Positions 18,073 through 27,140 of a stretch of 64,000 nt of DNA are shown piece by piece. The stretch is from JAPOXR01 sp965116115. Lineage in GTDB: Bacteria > Pseudomonadota > Alphaproteobacteria > Rhodobacterales > Rhodobacteraceae. The notes under the pieces were generated by a model. It ran no database searches and had not been told where the DNA came from. It saw only the letters and a list, made by a program, of their open reading frames with translations. The first letter of the stretch is position 1. Each line of letters begins with the position of its first letter. The stretch lies in assembly GCA_965116115.1 (NCBI GenBank), contig OZ220486.1, forward strand, positions 1 through 64,000, given 5' to 3'. The translations under genes and the position numbers were made by a program.

Positions 18073-18514
18073 ACGGGTGCGCATCCGATGTCTTTGTCGG
18101 CGCGTGGCGAGGTGAAGTCTCATGCGGTGCGACCGGTGAATTTTCCCGGAGCAGCGATGCTTGCCGAGTCGAAAAGCTCGGGAATCCGAGAGATGTGGCC
18201 GCGTTCCTTGCCGAATGTCTGCATCGTGAACAGCAATCTGCCGTAATTGTTCAAGTGATTTTCGGCGCAACTCGTCAACTGAATTTTCCGGGAATGCGGG
18301 AATGTCCCGACGGATATTGAAACTTTGATACAGGGCGGTGTTGTCTGTCCCGGACGGCCGGGCTCGCGGACCAAACGAAGACCGGGGAAGTAATGCCGTG
18401 CAAGCCGTCACCACATCCCCCCCCCCCCCCCCCCCGTTCCTGAACCTGGCGCTCTCGACAGACATTTCAATAACCGCCCGCGGCAAATGATCCCGTTGAG
18501 TTACCATGGATGGC
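18073..18514. other. intergenic region after the importer operon, with a long C run
   Basis: No recognisable gene. An 84-codon minus-strand frame (18120-18374) has no family resemblance I can name. A run of 19 C lies at 18417-18435. The region leads directly into mobile-element debris. Confidence 0.4.
18417..18435. repeat. homopolymer of 19 C
   Basis: An uninterrupted run of about 19 C, far longer than expected by chance even in GC-rich DNA. A second run of about 13 C lies at 28265-28277 near the end of the IS110. Such runs vary in length by slippage and are also prone to sequencing error. Confidence 0.85.
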
Positions 18515-18679
18515 CCCTTTTTTCGGCAGCGCGTTCAGATCCAGCATGGCAGCCTGTTCCCGACGGTTCTCCGAACCGTGCGTCCCGCAGGCCCGAAGGT
18601 CAGGAAACCGCTCCTGCGACGCCGCGACGACCGGAACGGTATGATGAACATCGGAGCTTTCCTGCATGATCCCATGCAA
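18515..18679 (-). pseudogene. C-terminal fragment of an ISNCY-type transposase
   Basis: The minus strand encodes VPVVAASQERFPDLRACG, then SENRREQAAMLDLNALPKKG. This corresponds to the region after the EDQYQF motif in the transposase at 54330-55714. It stops at the same LPKKG point as that copy does. IS30 copy 1 begins 16 bp beyond it. Only about 50 codons remain. Confidence 0.7.
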
Positions 18680-18695
18680 ATAAATTACGCCGATT

Positions 18696-20037
18696 AAACT
18701 CCGAAATGCATCGCTTCATCTGTAGACCGCGATTGAGGCAGATCTACATGTTGTATGCGGATCAAGTTGTATGCGGATCAAGCGGGTGCGATACTCTCTA
18801 TGATGAAAACGGAGGGAATCGCATGCCGTCGGGCTTTAACTGCTTGACCTGGTTTGACCGTTACCAGCTTCAGGCGCTGAAGAAAAGCGGTTTCTCGCAA
18901 AGAGGCATCGCGGCGGAGATCGGCTGCTCGCAGTCGACGGCAGTCCGCGGACTCGCCCGCAACACCGGGCTGCGGGGCTGCCGCTGCCGCCAGGCGCAGC
19001 GGCTGGCGGAAACCCGGCGGCGGGAAGCCTCGTCGGTTCCCCGCAAGATGTCGCCGATGAGCTGGAAGATCATCGAAATATGTCTGATGTCTGGACAGGC
19101 CCGCAGCAGATTTCGGGCCGCTCAGCGATGACGGGTGTCATGACGGTGAGTCCGACCTGGATTTACCGTCACATCTATGCGGACCGGGCGGCGGGGGGAA
19201 GCCTGTTCCGCTGTCTCCGCCGCCGGGGGCGGAAGCGCTGCCGCCGAGGCCGGAACGGCTCCGGGCGGGGCGTGATTCCGGGCCGTAGGGACATATCCGA
19301 GCGGCCCGCGATCGTCGAGGAGAAGACCCGGGCGGGAGACTGGTAAGCGGACACGATCATCGGCGTCCGGCGCCGGGGAGCCTTGGTTTCGCTTGTCGAC
19401 CGGGCGACGAAATTGACTTTGCTTCAACAGGTTGAGAGAAGGACGTCGTCCTTGGTCAGGGCCGCGGTCATCAAGTGTCTTCAGCCTGTGTCCGACATGA
19501 CTCACACGATCACGGCTGATGACGGCAAGGAATTCGCGGAGCATGCGGAGGTCTCGCGGGCTCTCGACGCGGACTTTCACTTCGCCCGCCCGTACCGTTC
19601 ATGCGACCGGGGTTTGAACGAGCATACGAACGGCCTGGCAAGAGAACAGCTTCCGAAGTCGACGGACTTCCGGACGATAGATCCCGCCGAGGTCCGGAGG
19701 GTGCGGGACGCGCTCAATAACCGCCCCCGCCGCTGCCTGGGTTACCGGACCCCGGCGGAGGCTTTCCGTGAGGCTGCGGAGGCGGCCGCGGGCGGATGAA
19801 GCCTTGACGCCCCTGCCCGCTGAAACCGCCTGCGGACCGCTTGGAAGAGGCGGAGCTGAACTTTCCGGCTGCCGGCTGACCCCGGCTGGCGGCTGGATCA
19901 CGACGGATTCCCGCCGCTCTCATGACCCGCGGCCGCCGGAAACGCATTTGCGGGGCATCCGCGGCATCTGCTACAGCTTGATTCTGACAGAGAGCCGCCG
20001 GCTGAACCCGGTGATGCATTTCATTGTTGTACGGGCG
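18696..20037 (+). mobile_element. IS30-family element, copy 1 (dead)
   Basis: About 1.34 kb, from AAACTCCGAAATGCATCG on the left to CATTTCATTGTTGTACGGGCG on the right; both ends share the inverted core GAAATGCATC. It is nearly identical to copies at 23423 (inverted) and 59541. It carries a 16-bp tandem duplication (TTGTATGCGGATCAAG) before the gene, as does copy 2 but not copy 3. Its left end lacks the GGCC that precedes AAACTCC in copies 2 and 3, so it may be slightly truncated. Confidence 0.88.
18823..19799 (+). pseudogene. IS30-family transposase, frameshifted and with a stop
   Basis: Compared with the intact 325-codon gene at 59661, this copy has a net one-base loss after ICLMSG (GGACAGGCCC for GGATGGAGCCC), so the frame is lost at about 19095. 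There is also a TAA in place of GAA at 19345 (GACTGGTAAGCGG). The helix-turn-helix also carries changes (SQSTAVRGLARN for SQSTVSRELARN). The DDE region (VSLVDRATKLTLLQQ, ITADDGKEFAEH) is present after the shift. Confidence 0.9.
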
Positions 20038-20040
20038 TTA

Positions 20041-20201
20041 GTGCCTGCCCGAAAAGTTCTTTACTTATCATTTTTAGTATTGGCTCAATTTACAAATCGT
20101 ATGCACGGCCTTTCGGTTCCCGCAGAAAAAATGTGCGGGAGGAGGAATTTTTCAGCCCAACATACTGATAATACTGCAGAATAATTGTCGAAGTATTTGG
20201 C
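20041..20201. repeat. ISNCY-type 5' terminus carrying one end of a MITE-like repeat
   Basis: 20041-20082 (GTGCCTGCCCGAAAAGTTC and on) matches, in inverse, the stretch at about 55824-55867 upstream of the ISNCY transposase. From 20083 the sequence switches to GGCTCAATTTACAAATCG and about 120 bp of the same sequence as one end of the MITE at 55452-55655, including the hairpin CCCGCA...TGCGGG. The match ends at AAAACCGCTTGT. It is either a truncated MITE or the end of the larger parent element. Confidence 0.65.
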
Positions 20202-20391
20202 AAAACCGCTTGTTCCAGTCCGAGGATGGGAAGGAGGCGCGGCTCGTATGGAACCGGTGGAAGGTCGAGGGGCTCCAAAAAAGTAGGCTCTCTATCCTGA
20301 GATCGGAGAAAGCCGTATCTCATATATGGCTTGGAGCCATTCTGGCGTAGTAAATTAACCCGGGTTGCTGCTTTGCCATTGACGGACAAAG

Positions 20392-20408
20392 CCATATATA
20401 ATATATGG
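20392..20408. promoter_or_regulatory. perfect palindrome, candidate AbiEi operator
   Basis: CCATATAT-A-ATATATGG is an 8-bp perfect inverted repeat around one base, 39 bp before the preferred ATG of the antitoxin gene. A weaker relative with arms AGCC and GGCT (AGCCGTAT...ATATGGCT) lies about 80 bp upstream. Antitoxins of the AbiEi group are known to repress their own operon by binding inverted repeats, so these are the natural candidate sites. The palindrome also contains a TATAAT-like core that could be the -10. Confidence 0.5.
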
Positions 20409-20446
20409 TTCTAACCGAATCTGTCAAAGTTAAGTCCGAAACCGCC

Positions 20447-21256
20447 ATGTCCCGGCTCATATCCGCGCCCTTCTTCAGCGCTCACCCAGTCTTCAGCCGC
20501 GCCGAATATGCCGCGGCTGTCGGCCGCCGCTCGCAAGACAAGGTCGTCACGGCGATGCTCACCCAGCATCTTCAAGCGGGCAACATTCGGCGCATCGCGC
20601 GGGGCGTCTTCGCCTCCGTGCCCAAGCATGCCGACGCCGGGAAATGGACCGTCGACCGCTTCCTGGCCGCCTCCCGTCTGCGCCGTGGCGGCGTAATCGC
20701 CTATCACTCGGCCCTTGAGCTGCACGGTTGCGCCTACACGGAGGGCCATGAGGTGCAGGTGATCGCGCCCGGCGATCCCGGCGTCTTCGAGGCGGCCGGT
20801 CTCACCTGTCGATTCGTTAAGCCGCCGCGCGGCTTCGCCCAGCGAAACAGGACATTGGCGGACGGCGTCACGGTGGTCGACCGGTTGGGGTTGGACGTCA
20901 GTCTGACGACGATCGAGCGGACGATCGCAGATCTGTTCGACCGCTATGACCTGGCCGGCGGCGCAGAGGAGCTCTTCAACTCGCTGGACTTGGTCGCACG
21001 CGTCGACGCCGCGGCGCAGGTCCGGTACGCGCGCGCGCTCGGCAACGCCACGGCCGCTGGCGCGCTGGGCTCCTGGCTGGAGCGCGAACAGAAACGGCTG
21101 GGTGTGCCGGACACCGCGCTCGAAGAGCTCCGCACCATGGTGCCGTTTCAGGCGCGATATGCTCTTGGCGCCAAATCGGGCGAGGGGAAGACAGCCAAGG
21201 GCTGGAACGTCATCCTCCCCATCGACGTCGTCGAACGCCGGTTCGAGGGGCTGTGA
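20447..21256 (+). CDS. abiEi: AbiEi-type antitoxin (type IV toxin-antitoxin)
   Basis: About 269 residues. The N-terminal winged helix reads FSRAEYAAAVGRRSQDKVVTAM and RRIARGVFASVP. The C-terminal part has LDVSLTTIERTIADLFDRYDLAGG, typical of AbiEi antitoxins, which neutralise the AbiEii nucleotidyltransferase and repress the operon. A start at 20405 is possible but lies inside the operator-like palindrome; 20447 is preferred. The next gene begins directly after the stop (TGAATG), the usual antitoxin-toxin layout. The antitoxin frame is intact although the toxin is broken. Confidence 0.82.
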   Translation: MSRLISAPFFSAHPVFSRAEYAAAVGRRSQDKVVTAMLTQHLQAGNIRRIARGVFASVPKHADAGKWTVDRFLAASRLRRGGVIAYHSALELHGCAYTEGHEVQVIAPGDPGVFEAAGLTCRFVKPPRGFAQRNRTLADGVTVVDRLGLDVSLTTIERTIADLFDRYDLAGGAEELFNSLDLVARVDAAAQVRYARALGNATAAGALGSWLEREQKRLGVPDTALEELRTMVPFQARYALGAKSGEGKTAKGWNVILPIDVVERRFEGL

Positions 21257-22217
21257 ATGGCGGTGCCCTCGGCCCAAACGCTGCAGCGCATTGCGGACGA
21301 GACCGGGCACCAGCTCGGTACCCTCGAAAAGGTGCTGCGGCTCCTGGACTTGCTGCAGGAAATCGCGCGCGATCCGGACCTCTCGGACCGACTCGTCCTC
21401 AAGGGCGGGACCGCGCTCAATGTCTTCCACCTCGGTCGATATCGATTTGAACTATATCGGCGCGCTCGACCGGGCGGTTATTGAAGCCGAGTGCCCAACC
21501 GTCGACGCCGCGCTTAATCGTCTTCTCACGTCCCAGGGTTACAGCGTCCGCCGCCAGCCCGACGAGCATGCCGGCGGCAAGTGGCTGTCGCGCTATGCTT
21601 CCGCCCTTGGCGGCAACGCCACGCTGGAACTCGACGTCAACTACATGGTGCGCCAGCCTTTGTTTGGCGCGACCCGCATGGAGTCACGTCCCCTCGGCGA
21701 CATGCGGGCGAGCGAAGTTCTCGTCCTCGATCTCCAGGAAATCGTCGCCGGCAAGCTTGTCGCGCTCATCGATCGGCATGCGGCGCGCGATCTGTTTGAC
21801 GCGCGCCGTATTCTCTCGATCGACGGGCTCGACTGGAGCGGGATCAAAGCCGCCGTTCTGGCCATCGGCGCTTGCGGGCGGCGCGACTGGCGGACCATGT
21901 CGGTCGACGCCATCAAAGGCGATCCGCGCGAACTCCGTCAGAAGCTCGCGATCTGCCTGCCGCGCGACCGCTTCGCTGGCAAGGAAGATGTCGATGCGTG
22001 GATCGAGGAAACTGTAGCGCTCTGCCGGGAAAGGTTCGCCTTCTTGTTCGATCTATCGGCGAACGAGCGTGAGTTTCTCGATGGTGTGTTGGATCGTGGC
22101 GAGATCGACACCGATCTGCTCGATGTGGCTCCTGAGATACGTGCACGCATTGCCGCCATGCCGATGCTCGCCTGGAAATGTTTGCATGTGCGGAAACATC
22201 GAAAACCGAACCGGTAG
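21257..22217 (+). pseudogene. abiEii: AbiEii-type nucleotidyltransferase toxin, frameshifted
   Basis: The first frame gives LSDRLVLKGGTALNVFHLG and then runs out at 21484. The second frame continues with SVDIDLNYIGALDRAVIEAE and stays open to 22217. Together they form the AbiEii nucleotidyltransferase with the GG-T-A-L motif and the D-x-D (DIDL) catalytic pair. About 13-16 bases seem to be missing at about 21432, where family members have a short loop between LNVFHL and S-DIDL. The toxin is therefore probably inactive. Confidence 0.8.
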
Positions 22218-22227
22218 ACGTTTAGGG

Positions 22228-23373
22228 CTATCGCTTTTGAAATTTCCCGTTTTCCGGCAGGAGTCCGGCAGAGCTTATGAGCTTCAGCGCGTAGCGGTGG
22301 TCCCATCCGGCTTTCTTGAGTCTGCCGCGCATTGACTTGGTCTGCTTGTCCTCCGTGACCCGCGCCAAGTTGAGAGCCAGCCGCCGCATGACGGCCAGGT
22401 TCTCCGGCCCGGGTCCGGTCCGGTTGCGCAGATGATCTTCGTTCATTGTGACATCGAGCACCCAGTGCAGACTGTTCTCGACCGACCAGTGCCCCCGCAC
22501 GCCCTTGAGAAAACGCTCCGGATCGCGCTTCCCGCTCATGATGAAATACCGGGTTTCGGCGCTGCGCTTTCCCTTGATTTCCCGGGTCGAAGAGACCGAT
22601 CCGACAGCGGCGAGACCCGGCCATAGGTGCTTTTCCAGCCAGCCGACATCATGGCAGACCGCGGCTCGCCGGGTTTCGATCCGGCCGTGCCCCTTCTCCT
22701 TATGCATCTCGGAAAACTGAATGTTTTCAATGTTATCGAGGTTCTCCATATGCCGTTTCACATCCTTGTGAAGATTGCCCTTCAAGGCGAGAATATACTC
22801 GCCCCCGCCGTCCTTCACGGCCTCCGATATCGTCCGCTGCGCATGCATCGCGTCAGCCGTCACCGTCCGCCCCCGGATGTCGAGGAACTTCAGAAGCGCG
22901 GGGATCGCGGTGATCTCGTTCGACTTCCCGTCGACCGCGGTCTGCGCGAGAACCAGACGCGTGTCAGAGGCGAAAGCGTGAACGAGATGCAGAGGATGCC
23001 GCTTCGAAGCGTCGGCGAATGACCGGCGCAGAGTCTTGCCGTCAACGGCGATGACGCCGTCCCCGTCTGCTGCTGCCAGACCCTCCGCCCAGCTCTGGGC
23101 AAGGCGCGGGAGAACGACGCCGAGCTCGACCGGATTCAGACTGTTGAACAGGTCGGAAAAGGCGTCGTGACTCGGCGTGCCGTGTTTCAGATCCATGAAC
23201 TCAAGCAGGAATTTCTTCTTGATTTCAGCGAATTCGGCCATATCAGTGCATGTTTCGCCCCCTGATATGACAGTCAGAAGAGCGATCATGAGCATTTCGT
23301 GAAGGTCGTGCCGGATGGCGTTGCTGCGCCGGGGATCGGTGATGCCGTTGAAAATATGAGATAAATCAGTCAT
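22228..23373 (-). CDS. ISAs1-family transposase
   Basis: A 381-residue DDE transposase starting MTDLSHIFNGITDPRR, the N-terminus typical of the family. Other landmarks are VIAVDGKTLRRSF, TVTADAMHAQ, ALKGNLHKDVKRHMENLD and GVRGHWSVENSLHWVLDVTMNEDHLR, the catalytic C-terminal motif. The stop codon lies inside the inverted end. The frame is intact. A longer upstream start (23436) would extend into the IS30 junction and is rejected. IS30 copy 2 ends about 50 bp before the ATG, so its native promoter may have been displaced. Confidence 0.93.
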   Translation of the reverse strand: MTDLSHIFNGITDPRRSNAIRHDLHEMLMIALLTVISGGETCTDMAEFAEIKKKFLLEFMDLKHGTPSHDAFSDLFNSLNPVELGVVLPRLAQSWAEGLAAADGDGVIAVDGKTLRRSFADASKRHPLHLVHAFASDTRLVLAQTAVDGKSNEITAIPALLKFLDIRGRTVTADAMHAQRTISEAVKDGGGEYILALKGNLHKDVKRHMENLDNIENIQFSEMHKEKGHGRIETRRAAVCHDVGWLEKHLWPGLAAVGSVSSTREIKGKRSAETRYFIMSGKRDPERFLKGVRGHWSVENSLHWVLDVTMNEDHLRNRTGPGPENLAVMRRLALNLARVTEDKQTKSMRGRLKKAGWDHRYALKLISSAGLLPENGKFQKR

Positions 23374-23422
23374 CTGCTTGCCTCTGTTTGTATTATTGAG
23401 GCATTGATGGAACAAAATGAAT

Positions 23423-24772
23423 CGCCCGTACAACAATGAAATGCATCACCGGGTTCAGCCGGCGGCTCTCTGTCAGAATCAAGCTGTAGCAGATGCCGCG
23501 GATGCCCCGCAAATGCGTTTCCGGCGGCCGCGGGTCATGAGAGCGGCGGGAATCCGTCGTGATCCAGCCGCCAGCCGGGGTCAGCCGGCAGCCGGAAAGT
23601 TCAGCTCCGCCTCTTCCAAGCGGTCCGCAGGCGGTTTCAGCGGGCAGGGGCGTCAAGGCTTCATCCGCCCGCGGCCGCCTCCGCAGCCTCACGGAAAGCC
23701 TCCGCCGGGGTCCGGTAACCCAGGCAGCGGCGGGGGCGGTTATCAAGCGCGTCCCGCACCCTCCGGACCTCGGCGGGATCTATCGTCCGGAAGTCCGTCG
23801 ACTTCGGAAGCTGTTCTCTTGCCAGGCCGTTCGTATGCTCGTTCAAACCCCGGTCGCATGAACGGTACGGGCGGGCGAAGTAAAAGTCCGCGTCGAGAGC
23901 CCGCGAGACCTCCGCATGCTCCGCGAATTCCTTGCCGTTGTCAGCCGTGATCGTGTGAGTCATGTCGGACACAGGCTGAAGACACTTGATGACCGCGGCC
24001 CTGGCTGAGGACGACGTCCTTCTCTCAACCTGTTGAAGCAAAGTCAATTTCGTCGCCCGGTCGACAAGCGAAACCAAGGCTCCCCGGCGCCGGACGCCGA
24101 TGATCGTGTCCGCTTACCAGTCTCCCGCCCGGGTCTTCTCCTCGACGATCGCGGGCCGCTCGGATATGTCCCTACGGCCCGGAATCACGCCCCGCCCGGA
24201 GCCGTTCCGGCCTCGGCGGCAGCGCTTCCGCCCCCGGCGGCGGAGACAGCGGAACAGGCTTCCCCCCGCCGCCCGGTCCGCATAGATGTGACGGTAAATC
24301 CAGGTCGGACTCACCGTCATGACACCCGTCATCGCTGAGCGGCCCGAAATCTGCTGCGGGCCTGTCCAGACATCAGACATATTTCGATGATCTTCCAGCT
24401 CATCGGCGACATCTTGCGGGGAACCGACGAGGCTTCCCGCCGCCGGGTTTCGGCCAGCCGCTGCGCCTGGCGGCAGCGGCAGCCCCGCAGCCCGGTGTTG
24501 CGGGCGAGTTCGCGGCTCACCGTCGACTGCGAGCAGCCGATCTCCGCCGCGATGCCTCTTTGCGGGAAACCGCTTTTCTTCAGCGCCTGAAGCTGGTAAC
24601 GGTCAAACCGGGTCAAGCAGTTAAAGCCCGACGGCATGCGATTCCCTCCGTTTTCATCATAGAGAGTATCGCACCCGCTTGATCCGCATACAACTTGATC
24701 CGCATACAACATGTAGATCTGCCTCAATCGCGGTCTACAGATGAAGCGATGCATTTCGGAGTTTGGCCGGGG
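23423..24772 (-). mobile_element. IS30-family element, copy 2 (dead, inverted)
   Basis: About 1.35 kb in the opposite orientation to copy 1, with the same ends (CGCCCGTACAACAATG on this strand at the left, CGGAGTTTGGCCGGGG at the right). It is inserted in the upstream part of the ISAs1 element. It shares with copy 1 the 16-bp tandem duplication, the frameshift and the stop, so both descend from one already inactive copy. Confidence 0.9.
23661..24637 (-). pseudogene. IS30-family transposase, frameshifted and with a stop
   Basis: Reading from the ATG at 24635-24637, the N-terminal helix-turn-helix is intact (CSQSTVSRELARNTGL), but the frame is lost after ICLMSG as in copy 1. The TAA replacing GAA in GDWEADTI is also present (CTTACCAGTC at about 24111-24120 on the plus strand). 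The C-terminal DDE part (ITADNGKEFAEH, NEHTNGLAREQLP) is otherwise readable. Confidence 0.9.
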
Positions 24773-24814
24773 AACTGATCAGCAAACAGAAAAATTCAAA
24801 AGCGATAGCCCTAC

Positions 24815-24979
24815 CGTCGCTGGGTAGTTGAGCGGACCTTCGCGTGGATGTCGCGTTGTCGGCGTCTGGCAAAGGACTATGAACGGTCACTGGCGAGTTC
24901 GCTGAGTCAGGTACATCTGGCCGCCTGCCGGTTTCTGATGCGCTGGCTGGCGCGGAATGTCGCATCGCCGGAAACATAA
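24815..24979 (+). pseudogene. C-terminal remnant of an IS5-family transposase
   Basis: The frame reads RRWVVERTFAWMSRCRRLAK, then DYERSLASSLSQVHLAACRF and ends at a TAA at 24977-24979. The VERTFAW...CRRLAKDYE segment is the catalytic-glutamate region of the IS427/IS1031 branch of IS5. The N-terminal part is missing; the ISAs1 end abuts it directly. Confidence 0.8.
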
Positions 24980-25393
24980 ATGATATCAACAGCTTATAAA
25001 TGTCCACGAATTATGATTCAAACTCTCAGACGGCCGTCGATCAAACATAAGCGCGCCGGCTCTGGGAAAGCGGGCCTGCGGCATTCCCGGTGTCTTGCGG
25101 TCCGGCGGGATTTCGGCCCGCTCCTCCTCTCAAGCGCCGAACAAGCGTCCCTGCGTGCAAAACGGTATTCTCTGAAGCAGGGCATTGAGCATTCGGGATC
25201 AAGCGACATTACCAGAACCAAGCAATTGCGTGATTCGGAAATCATCTGTAATGAACAGCAAGCCGCCATAATATATAATCAATGGGACAATCCTTTAATC
25301 GCACCTGCGCCATATTGAGGCGGATCCTTGGCCTTTCCCGGACTATGACAATGGCGCGCCGCTATCTGGAGCACAATTTTTGTCAGAAGTGAC
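24980..25393. other. intergenic, nothing recognised
   Basis: About 410 bp with no supported gene in either strand. Its AT content rises before the next gene (for example CATAATATATAATCAATG at 25267-25284). Confidence 0.4.
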
Positions 25394-25801
25394 ATGAACC
25401 AGCCGTCCAAAGACACCGCATCACATCATCCCGGCAGTTCCGAGCCAGCGGATGGCCATATTCCTGAGGCACGGATGGATTCGGCATTTGCCATCCTGCG
25501 CGAAGAGGCTCAATTTGCCGAATTGATGCGGAAGAGATTGGCTGTCCGGCCTTCGTCTGAGCTGTCGCCTGCCGAAAAAGAAATTCCGCCGCCGCCCGCT
25601 CGGCAGGTTGTTGTCAAACCGCCGAAGAAACGTAAATTTGGCGTCGAAATTTTCTTCGCGTTTTCGTTTTTATTGGCGTTGATGGGCATAATTTACGGCA
25701 ACCGCGATGGTCTTGCGACGGCATTTCCACAGTTTTCCGCCCCTCTTTCCGCATATGCGTCGTTCGTCGATGTAATCAAATCAGGGCTGATCATACCGTA
25801 A
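25394..25801 (+). CDS. hypothetical single-pass membrane protein
   Basis: A 135-residue protein. Residues 1-75 are polar and proline-rich (EIPPPPARQVVVKPPKKRKF) and one clear transmembrane helix follows (VEIFFAFSFLLALMGIIYG, about residues 84-102). A basic KPPKKRK patch lies on the N-terminal side, so the N-terminus is probably cytoplasmic. No known domain is recognised. It is isolated between mobile remnants; good codon structure and a single uninterrupted frame support it as real. Confidence 0.5.
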   Translation: MNQPSKDTASHHPGSSEPADGHIPEARMDSAFAILREEAQFAELMRKRLAVRPSSELSPAEKEIPPPPARQVVVKPPKKRKFGVEIFFAFSFLLALMGIIYGNRDGLATAFPQFSAPLSAYASFVDVIKSGLIIP

Positions 25802-25871
25802 AGCAGCGGCCGCCTCTTCCGCCAGAACCCGCTGAGCAGGTCAGTCAAATAGAGACTCTCTGCTTCGGGCG

Positions 25872-25994
25872 GCAGATCCAGCGGAGATCCAGCGAGTGCA
25901 GAACGCTCTCAATTACCGCACCTGCCGATTTCCAGCCTATCGAACCCCGTCGGAGGCGTTCCGTGAGGCGCTCGCGCCGAGTTGGAACAAATGA
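25872..25994 (+). pseudogene. C-terminal fragment of a second type of IS30 transposase
   Basis: The frame reads ADPAEIQRVQNALNYRTC, RFPAYRTPSEAFREALAPSW and then a stop. It parallels the end of the intact IS30 transposase (IDPAEVRRVQDALNNRPR, YRTPAEAFREAAE) but is clearly diverged, so it comes from a different IS30-family element. Confidence 0.7.
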
Positions 25995-26157
25995 GCCTCG
26001 CTCCTCCGAAGAACTTCGGTCCCTGAGAGGCGGACGAGACTGAAGAGGAGGCGCCTTCAGCTCCCGTGACCCGGCTGGAAAACAATGGGAATTATATACT
26101 TTGTTGCGCAAACCCTTTGTTGACAAACGCGTCAAGCAGTGTCAGAGAGTGGAACTG

Positions 26158-26509
26158 ATGTTCGTTCCCCTTCGCACATTGACTTCCACCGCGAACTTGT
26201 CGAGAGCGGCGAATTTCCCGCTGGAAGAGTTTCTGCGCCAGCCGGCCGAGCTGTGGAACGACGCGCTGGAAGAACGAATTTCCGCATACCGGAAGCGGGC
26301 AAGAGCATATCAGCTTATGATCAATGCAAGCCGCTGACGGTCATGCGCAGGGAAGACGAACGGTTCCGACGGTTTCATGTTCACTGTCAGCGTTCAGCTC
26401 CGCATCGCCTTGACCGCGCTTTCAAGCGGCTCTTCGACCGCGTGAAAAAAGGTCAGAAGCCGGGCTTTCCAAGGGTCAAAGGCCGTGCGCGGCATACGGT
26501 TGTTTGATA
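26158..26509 (+). pseudogene. 5' part of a TnpB-like (IS200/IS605 OrfB) gene, interrupted by IS66
   Basis: Two frames carry LRQPAELWNDALEERISAYR and then, after a shift at about 26294, GKSISAYDQCKPLTVMRRED, RLDRAFKRLFDRVKKGQKPG and FPRVKGRARHTVV. The segment FKRFF/LFDRVKKG-KPGFPR-KGR is a hallmark of the OrfB N-terminal half. The gene stops at the IS66 insertion and resumes at 31092 with FDIPGPVIRNG. TnpB proteins are RNA-guided nucleases; this one is dead through a frameshift and the insertion. The exact start is unsure. Confidence 0.75.
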
Positions 26510-26600
26510 GTAACTAGTCAGGTTCCCGGAGAGGGGTCGTCCGCCGTTGGCGGTCATTGGAATGTTTTTCAGAGGAACGGGATTCAGGAGCGGAGCTCCT

Positions 26601-26879
26601 TCAGGGATCGACCAGCCGGAGTTTCAGGTCCTCCGGATCCGCCCGGAGCGCGTCAAGGACGTTCCAGCCCTGCTTGCGGGCGGTCTCGATCAGCGTGCGC
26701 AGGACCGCATGGTTGCGGGCGCCGCGCTCGCTCCGGTAACAGCCGGATATTTTCAGATATACTTTCAGCATCCGCAGGTCCCGCTCGGCCTGCTCATTCG
26801 TCGCCGGCACCGCCGGGTTCCGCGTGAACATCAGGACGCCCGCCCGATGATCCCGCAGCCGCAGGACGAGGTTAAAGCC
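26601..26879 (-). pseudogene. IS66 transposase, 3' part cut off by IS110
   Basis: The minus strand reads GFNLVLRLRDHRAGVLMFTR, NPAVPATNEQAERDLRMLK and GCYRSERGARNHAVLRTLIE. This equals residues 417 onward of the intact transposase at 57907-59421. The matching 5' part lies at 28310-29574. The frame is intact apart from the IS110 insertion. Confidence 0.9.
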
Positions 26880-26989
26880 CTCATATGATTCAAACCAAGG
26901 ATAATTCCATAAGGAGTTGTCCACAGGGGTTGCTCGGCGCGAGGCTGCAGCAAACTTTCATTTCACCGCTCATCCGCAGCCGTGCTATC

Positions 26990-27140
26990 CTGTCGCGGGT
27001 TCCCCTTGCCGGCGACTGCCGGCAAGGGGAAGCGGGGATGCTGTCCCCGCTGAGTCGGGTCGGGCCGATAAGGCCCAAGGTTGAAAAGAACCGTGCGCAA
27101 GCGTGGCCGGCCCGGCTTTCCCGGTCCCTCGCGTCCTGAA
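26990..27140 (+). ncRNA. candidate IS110 bridge RNA (structured leader)
   Basis: Three hairpins follow one another: a perfect 14-bp stem with a GACT loop (27000-27031), an 8-bp stem AGCGGGGA/TCCCCGCT with a five-base loop (27031-27051), and a 5-bp stem GGGCC/GGCCC (27062-27076). They lie between the left end and the recombinase gene, where IS110-group elements encode the bridge RNA that pairs with donor and target DNA. The position and structure fit; the RNA and its loops are not demonstrated. Confidence 0.45.

Larger units (their letters stand above)
22224..24812 (-). mobile_element. ISAs1-family element, split by IS30 copy 2
   Basis: The inverted ends are AGGGCTATCGCTTTTGAA at 22224-22241 and its complement at 24795-24812. 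The transposase occupies 22228-23373. IS30 copy 2 lies between the transposase and the upstream inverted end, so the true element is about 1.24 kb. No target duplication is visible, and the two flanks belong to different things (AbiE region on the left, an IS5 remnant on the right), which suggests a later deletion or recombination. Confidence 0.85.

Noticed and set aside
20090..20395. 101-codon minus-strand frame next to the AbiE operator
   Set aside because: Largely composed of the MITE-like repeat and the operator region; no family resemblance.
20411..21430. 339-codon minus-strand frame opposite abiEi
   Set aside because: Shadow frame without family features; abiEi has the expected domains and operon partner.
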